Assembly: GCA_013180625.2 (NCBI GenBank)
Contig: SNVD02009695.1
Coordinates: 62,001 to 126,000, forward strand
Length of the DNA: 64,000 nucleotides
From: Boswellia sacra
Taxonomy: Eukaryota; Streptophyta; Magnoliopsida; Sapindales; Burseraceae
Direction: 5' to 3'
The position numbers and the translations under genes are program-made. Positions 59,390 to 64,000 of the stretch are shown one piece after another. Numbering within the stretch: position 1 is the first letter of the stretch; every line of letters starts with the position of its first letter. The notes below the pieces were generated by a model. It ran no database searches and was not told the DNA's origin. It worked only from the letters and a program-made list of their open reading frames with translations.

Positions 59390-62078
59390 TTTGATGATTG
59401 TGCTGAAACTTCTACACTGCTCGCAAGTTCGAGACGAGCTAGATTCACCGACGAAAGGGACTCATTTCCTCCGAGGATGACCGACTGGTCTCCTCATGAC
59501 TGGCAGTAGAACCACTCTGGTGCGTACCTCCTCAGGCACCATTTAGTCCTCACTAACTCTAACAGGAACAACTGGCAGAGCATATGCATATAGTAATGTT
59601 TTAGTCGTATACCAATAGGCACAACAATCATCACACGTAAGTAGGTTCATACATTTGCAAACAGCTAATACATGTGCAAATGGAAGCTGGTCAAGATTAA
59701 ACACCCTGAATGTGCATGTCAACGATGCTAACACAGTCGTTGCCTTTCACCTCGTACATAGTAGGAGAGATACCACTAACCCTCATACTTTTGCCTTGCT
59801 TTAAACGCTCCTCTATCGCTTGTTAGCCCATGGCTAGAGATGTAATTCTGAGTTAGTAAATAACTGTCGACGCTCATAGAACCATTGCTGCAAGTTCACC
59901 TGGTAAATAATCTGCTACCAATGTAACCGGAAGGAGTCGCGCATGTCACAAGCAACTGTTATATTTGTTGTCATGATGTTATACCGCCGGCCATGAAACT
60001 GTGAACATGCCCATTTTTCAACTCCAATCTCTTGAAGATAAGTTGCTGCTGCAGGCATATACAATTCAATTTACCGTATATGATAGTTGAAATCAGTACA
60101 GTAATATGTCCTTGCAGCTCGGGAGTATATATCCAACAAAGTCTTGTCCTTGAACGTGGTCGTCAAGTTACCCTTCAGATGATGCATGCACAATCCGTGC
60201 AATGCATGAGGAAAAACTTCTACAATAGCTCGTTCAATGCTGCGATGACGATCAGAAATGAAAACAAGATCTCTGACGTTTCGTACAACATGATCACTCA
60301 ACTGTCTCATGAACCAGTTCCACAAGTCATCATTTTCAGAATGCCTAACTCCAAATGCAAATGACTATATTTGTTTATTTTCATCCATACAAGAAGCCAA
60401 AAACATTGTACCTCTATATTTCTCCTTAAAAAAAAATCCATCAACTGCGATAACTAGCCTAATTGATGATGCAAATCCAGCAATAGAGGCCCCCATACTC
60501 ATGAAAAAGTATCCAAAATGGTTGTTGTCATCAATTTCTAAAGTCGTTTTGGTCCTCAGGTTTGCTTTCTCAATCATTTATATGTATTAGAAGAGTAGTG
60601 TGAATGATTCCTCATGAGATCCGTGAAGTTCTTGCAAAGCTGCCTCTTTTGCCCTTCATGCCTTGTTGTATGTGACATTAACACCCAATGACTCCTGAAC
60701 ATTAGACATAATATCCTTCGGACGATATATTCTCGATGCCTCAATGAATTTGCTCTTAATATGTTTGCCAATGACATGTGCAGTTGCCTGTTTGTCGTTT
60801 GGGTAAAGTCCAGCTCCAGAGCATGTGTGATAGTTCTTATATTTTTTCACTTGGAAGAAATGTGAATCGGTTACCTTTGTGGCACGTAAACGCCATTTAC
60901 AAGATTTAGCACGGCATACAACCTCAAACCTTGTTGCGTCGGTGTTCCTCACCTTGAATTAAAAGTTGCGTCTTAATGCCAAATTTGATAACTTCTCACG
61001 AAGCTCCGTTTTGCTGTTAAACATCTGCCTAACTGTAACCTCAATTCTATCAACTACAAACGATGAAGCATCATCGCCAACTACGGATGATGAATGCACA
61101 ATAGGCGGCATCCACCTGAATATGTTAGCCCGATGGCTGTCATTCTCAGAGCCCAAATTAGCTTCTTCATGCATAGGATTTGCATCCATTCTTGGCTCAT
61201 TATTCGATACCAAATCTTGTTGATGTCCGTATAGTGGAAGAGTAGGTGCAAAATGAATTGGAGAAGGAACGGTAAACGATACATCCTGGTTCACATCATT
61301 CAAGATCTCCGTCTGTTCATCATTATCAAATGTGAATCGTCTACATCTTGCCCATCAACAATAAAATCATTCAAACCCTTACCGAAATCTTCAATACGAA
61401 TAGTGCAATCATCATTCTCATCGTCGTCATTCTCACTAACATCATCATAATCTTCATCATCACCATCGTCATCATTAACATCATCATTAGAATTATTAAC
61501 ATCAATATTGCCTAAACTCTCAAACTCTGTAATGCTATCGAGATGACGTATTAATCTCGATGGCATCGATGGGGGCACTCCTTCCTCATTTTCATCTAAC
61601 ACCCCAACTGATTCATGCCCTGCATGTCCTGAATATTGCTAAAACTCAATGTCAACGTCATCATTGAATTGTGGTTGTATACAAACAAGAGTGGATTCAC
61701 TTAATTGGTTGCTTTCACTTGCTGAGCGAAACATAGAGGGATGAGAAGAACTTTGTCGTCTTCGTACTGCATTGGATCCTGACCTCTGTCTTCGTTTCTC
61801 CCTATCTTCAACTTTGACAATTAATGATGTATATGATTGTTGGCCCTCCAAACAATGTTGTATAAAAAAAAACCATCTTTGTCAGTCTTAATAGGAGTCG
61901 GCATTGACGGAACACCCTTAAAAGCAAATTGAACCTCTAAAGTCATGTTATGTTTACGAAGATCTCAACCCATTTCAGTACTAATATAGTCAACCAACTC
62001 ATTATAAGTAACACACCTACGAATTATCAATGACTTGACCCTCCCACCAGCATATAAATAACCATTATTCTCTTGCAT
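59390..62078 (-). pseudogene. mudrA: MuDR-type MULE transposase (mudrA), decayed
   Basis: Read on the minus strand. PB1-like start at 62,078 (YLYAGGRVKSLIIRRCVTYN). Acidic linker at 61,600-61,330 (DDVNDDDGDDEDYDD). DNA-binding MuDR domain at 60,952-60,656 (TRFEVVCRAKSCKWRLRATK, KYKNYHTCS). Catalytic core with FGYFFMSMGASIAGFASSIR, VIAVDGFFF (Asp), LVFISDRHRSIERAI (Asp) and LHGLCMHHLKGNL (C-x2-H). SWIM-type CTFRVFNLDQLPFAHVLAVC at 59.7 kb, where the Cys of PCAH is Phe, then RRPVGHPRRKRVPFVGESSS near 59.45 kb. At least five stops or frameshifts (for example 61,966, 61,637, about 61,300, 60,640, 60,365). MULE transposases cut at the TIRs. Confidence 0.85.
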
Positions 62079-62209
62079 AATCCAATAAGCATTGTATAGA
62101 ATAAGAATGTGTAAAGTTTTCATATCCTGCATGATAGAGATATGTCATATAAGGTCCGTGGACAAAAAATCATTACTAAATTGCTTAAATAGGTCACAAA
62201 ACCAAAAAT

Positions 62210-62525
62210 TCTGGCCAAACACTCGACGTATCTCGACAGAATGCACTCGACGCAAGACACTCGATGCACAACACTCGACGAACCGCACTCGACATACAAA
62301 CTCGACTAAATACACATCTGACAATCGACGTTGTCGACAATGCACTCGACACACTAACTCGACACTCGACCGTAGACTCGACAAACCATACTCGACACAC
62401 AAACTCGATTAAATACACATCCAACAATCGACGCTGTTGACATTACACTCGACTCACTAACTCTACACTCGACTGTAGACTCGACACAATCCCTCAACAC
62501 TCGACATTACCCTTCGACATGTTAA
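62210..62525. repeat. Right subterminal GTCGAG/CTCGAC-type repeat cluster of the MULE
   Basis: About 25 copies of CACTCGAC, ACTCGAC or CTCGACA with short spacers, upstream of the transposase start. Composition and words match the 51.84-52.39 kb cluster, but most copies here are in one orientation. Confidence 0.85.
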
Positions 62526-62894
62526 GAGTAGATCCGACAAATTATGTCTTCTTTCCCATCAACTACGATACCAGATTTTCTCAACGAATTTGCAATTTCA
62601 AACAAATTTTGATAGAAACTGCACTATCTCTAAACTTAACTCATATACATATATCTATTTTAAGCTACATAATACGATTGATAGCTACCAAAACAATAAA
62701 TAACGAAAACATTACAACCTATTTCAACATTCTTACGCCATTTAGAGAGAGATTAAGGAGATTTTGTCTTACCTTGTTGCTTAGCTTCAACTCTATGACT
62801 AAACAATGAGATGAAATGAAACAAAACTGTTGAAGAGCGTTTCAGACAGTGTAGAAAGGAAGGAGTGATGATAGTTTGTTTATTTTTCTTTCTT

Positions 62895-63020
62895 CTTTCT
62901 TTTCAATTATTAAGAGTATTTTGATTATTTTATAAAGAAAACGTCTATGATATAAAAATTTTTCATCATATGTCTAATTTTTACTGCAAACCCTTAGTTT
63001 TGTTATTTTTTTTAATTTTT
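62895..63020 (-). repeat. Right terminal inverted repeat of the MULE
   Basis: On the minus strand: AAAAATTAAAAAAAATAACA, then CAGTAAAAATTAGACATATG, then AAAATTTTTATATCATAGAC. Paired with the left TIR. Confidence 0.85.
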
Positions 63021-63029
63021 ATTAAATAA

Positions 63030-64000
63030 AATATGAATATCAATTTAATTATAAAAAAAAAGGTCATCATTTTAATCTCATTGTTTAGACTCAGAGTTGG
63101 ATTGAAGCTCACTTGTCCCCTGCTTTTCACTCGTCCGTCGATTGCGGTCATGTCGACGACCGAGATGGATCATTTGACATCTGGAGCGAGCAATCACATA
63201 ATACCTATCCTAAGAACTCTCTCTATCTTTTATTTTTCTTCAATGGGTCGTCGTTCTTCTCCTCCTGCTGTGGCGCTCTTAGGGTGGTGCTTCGCAATCA
63301 CCGGCTAATAGCTGGAAGAGGAGATCCGTCTGGAGACTGGAGAAGGAGGACAAAATGAGAAACACTTTGGCTGAAGATTTAGATGTTGGCTTCGGGACCC
63401 ATGACGGCGAGGTTCGTTGCCGGTGGAGTAGTTTCCTTTTCTTTAGTGCAAGAAGAAACGCTTTGTTCTGCTGATCGTGTTTCTCAACATTGCTCTCCTT
63501 TCCTTTTGCTTTGTTTTGCTTTGCTTTCAGACCCAGAGTTGTTTTACTTTTACCAAGCTTCTCTCTTTGCCTTTGTATTTTATCCTATCTATATCAGTAT
63601 CTGCTTGCTTAGTTTGGGGTTTTACTTTTTGATTTGAGGTTTTGTGGAGTAAGTTGTGATTTCGAATATAGGTTTGATGGGTTTGATTTTTCCTCTTAAA
63701 ATTTTAATGGGTTTGATTTTTCCAATGGGTTGTGGATCGGAGGAGGGGTTCTACAATGCGGCTGAAGCAGTTGTGGTGGGTGGTGCAGTAGCCGGTTGTG
63801 CGATGAGGGAAGGAGGTTGTGGGAGAAGGTATATTGAAGTCGTTGCTCCATTTCTTGAAGGGTTTGGTGGCGCGTTTGTGATCTGGTTTAGAGAAAGAGT
63901 TCCAGTTATATGGATCACCTTTTAAGTTTTTTTTTTTTTTTCGCTCTTTATCTTCTCTATCTCAGCCTCTCTCGCTTCCACTCCCCTCTCACCTGCCTCA
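63030..64000. other. Sequence right of the MULE, no identified gene
   Basis: Less AT-rich than its surroundings, with several open frames of 80-90 codons (for example 63,033-63,308 and 63,656-63,925), none with a motif I recognise. It could be the 5' part of a host gene that continues to the right (TCTCTC-rich, UTR-like DNA at 63,940-64,000). No function assigned. Confidence 0.35.

Larger units (their letters stand above)
51215..63020. mobile_element. Mutator-like element (MULE) with Ulp1-like protease and MuDR transposase genes
   Basis: Terminal inverted repeats at 51,215-51,340 and 62,895-63,020 pair with roughly three-quarters identity. Inside are a protease gene reading right and a transposase gene reading left, arranged tail to tail, with GTCGAG-rich repeats inside each end. 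MULEs carrying C48 (ULP-like) genes are known in plants as Kaonashi-type elements. A 9-bp ATTAAATAA lies at 51,198-51,206 and 63,021-63,029, but eight bases separate the left copy from the TIR, so the target duplication is uncertain in such AT-rich DNA. Both genes are decayed, so this copy is probably not autonomous. Confidence 0.85.

Noticed and set aside
62145..62427. Open frames over the right subterminal repeats (VCRVR-, SLRSSVELV-like)
   Set aside because: Same cause: translated short DNA repeats, not genes.
63033..63925. Four open frames of 81-91 codons near the right edge
   Set aside because: No recognised motif and overlapping frames on one strand. May include UTR of a gene beyond the edge, so described as unassigned rather than called.

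Overview
The window is nuclear DNA of a eudicot plant. The evidence is AT-rich sequence, GT-AG introns, a LEUNIG-family gene with plant-type exon structure, a CASP-like membrane protein gene, and plant Ty1/copia, Ty3/gypsy and Mutator-like elements. I cannot fix the species. Only two genes look like functional host genes; most of the rest is transposon-derived.

Region 1 (1-18.4 kb, minus strand): the LEUNIG_HOMOLOG (LUH) co-repressor gene. I traced 16 coding exons whose phases all close, giving 739 residues. The last exon, about 47 residues, lies off the left edge. Intron 6 (7.4 kb) holds a chromodomain Ty3/gypsy element. Intron 8 (3.0 kb) holds a small LTR element without genes. The intron between exons 14 and 15 appears to be a GC-AG intron.

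Region 2 (18.4-40 kb): a gene-poor repeat zone. It has an N-terminal fragment of a Mutator-like (MULE) transposase, an array of about 42 AT-rich tandem repeats (roughly 113 bp each) split by an LTR-like insertion, a SIRE-like copia element (27,517-34,809) that has lost its reverse transcriptase, two MITE-like inverted repeats and microsatellites.

Region 3 (40.1-42.2 kb, plus strand): an intact three-exon CASP-like protein gene (181 aa).

Region 4 (42.3-51.2 kb): a possible small TIR element with a GC-rich core, and a young non-autonomous copia element (45,054-49,791) with matching 5-bp target-site duplications and only a gag gene.

Region 5 (51.2-63.0 kb): a large MULE with about 125-bp terminal inverted repeats. 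It carries two divergent decayed genes: a Ulp1-like (C48) cysteine protease on the plus strand and a MuDR transposase on the minus strand. Clusters of a GTCGAG/CTCGAC-rich repeat lie inside each end, and a third cluster sits in the middle in fold-back form. This is the layout known for ULP-carrying MULEs (Kaonashi type), and it is the most system-like unit here. Both genes carry stops, and the protease has lost its catalytic His. The final 1 kb holds nothing I can identify.
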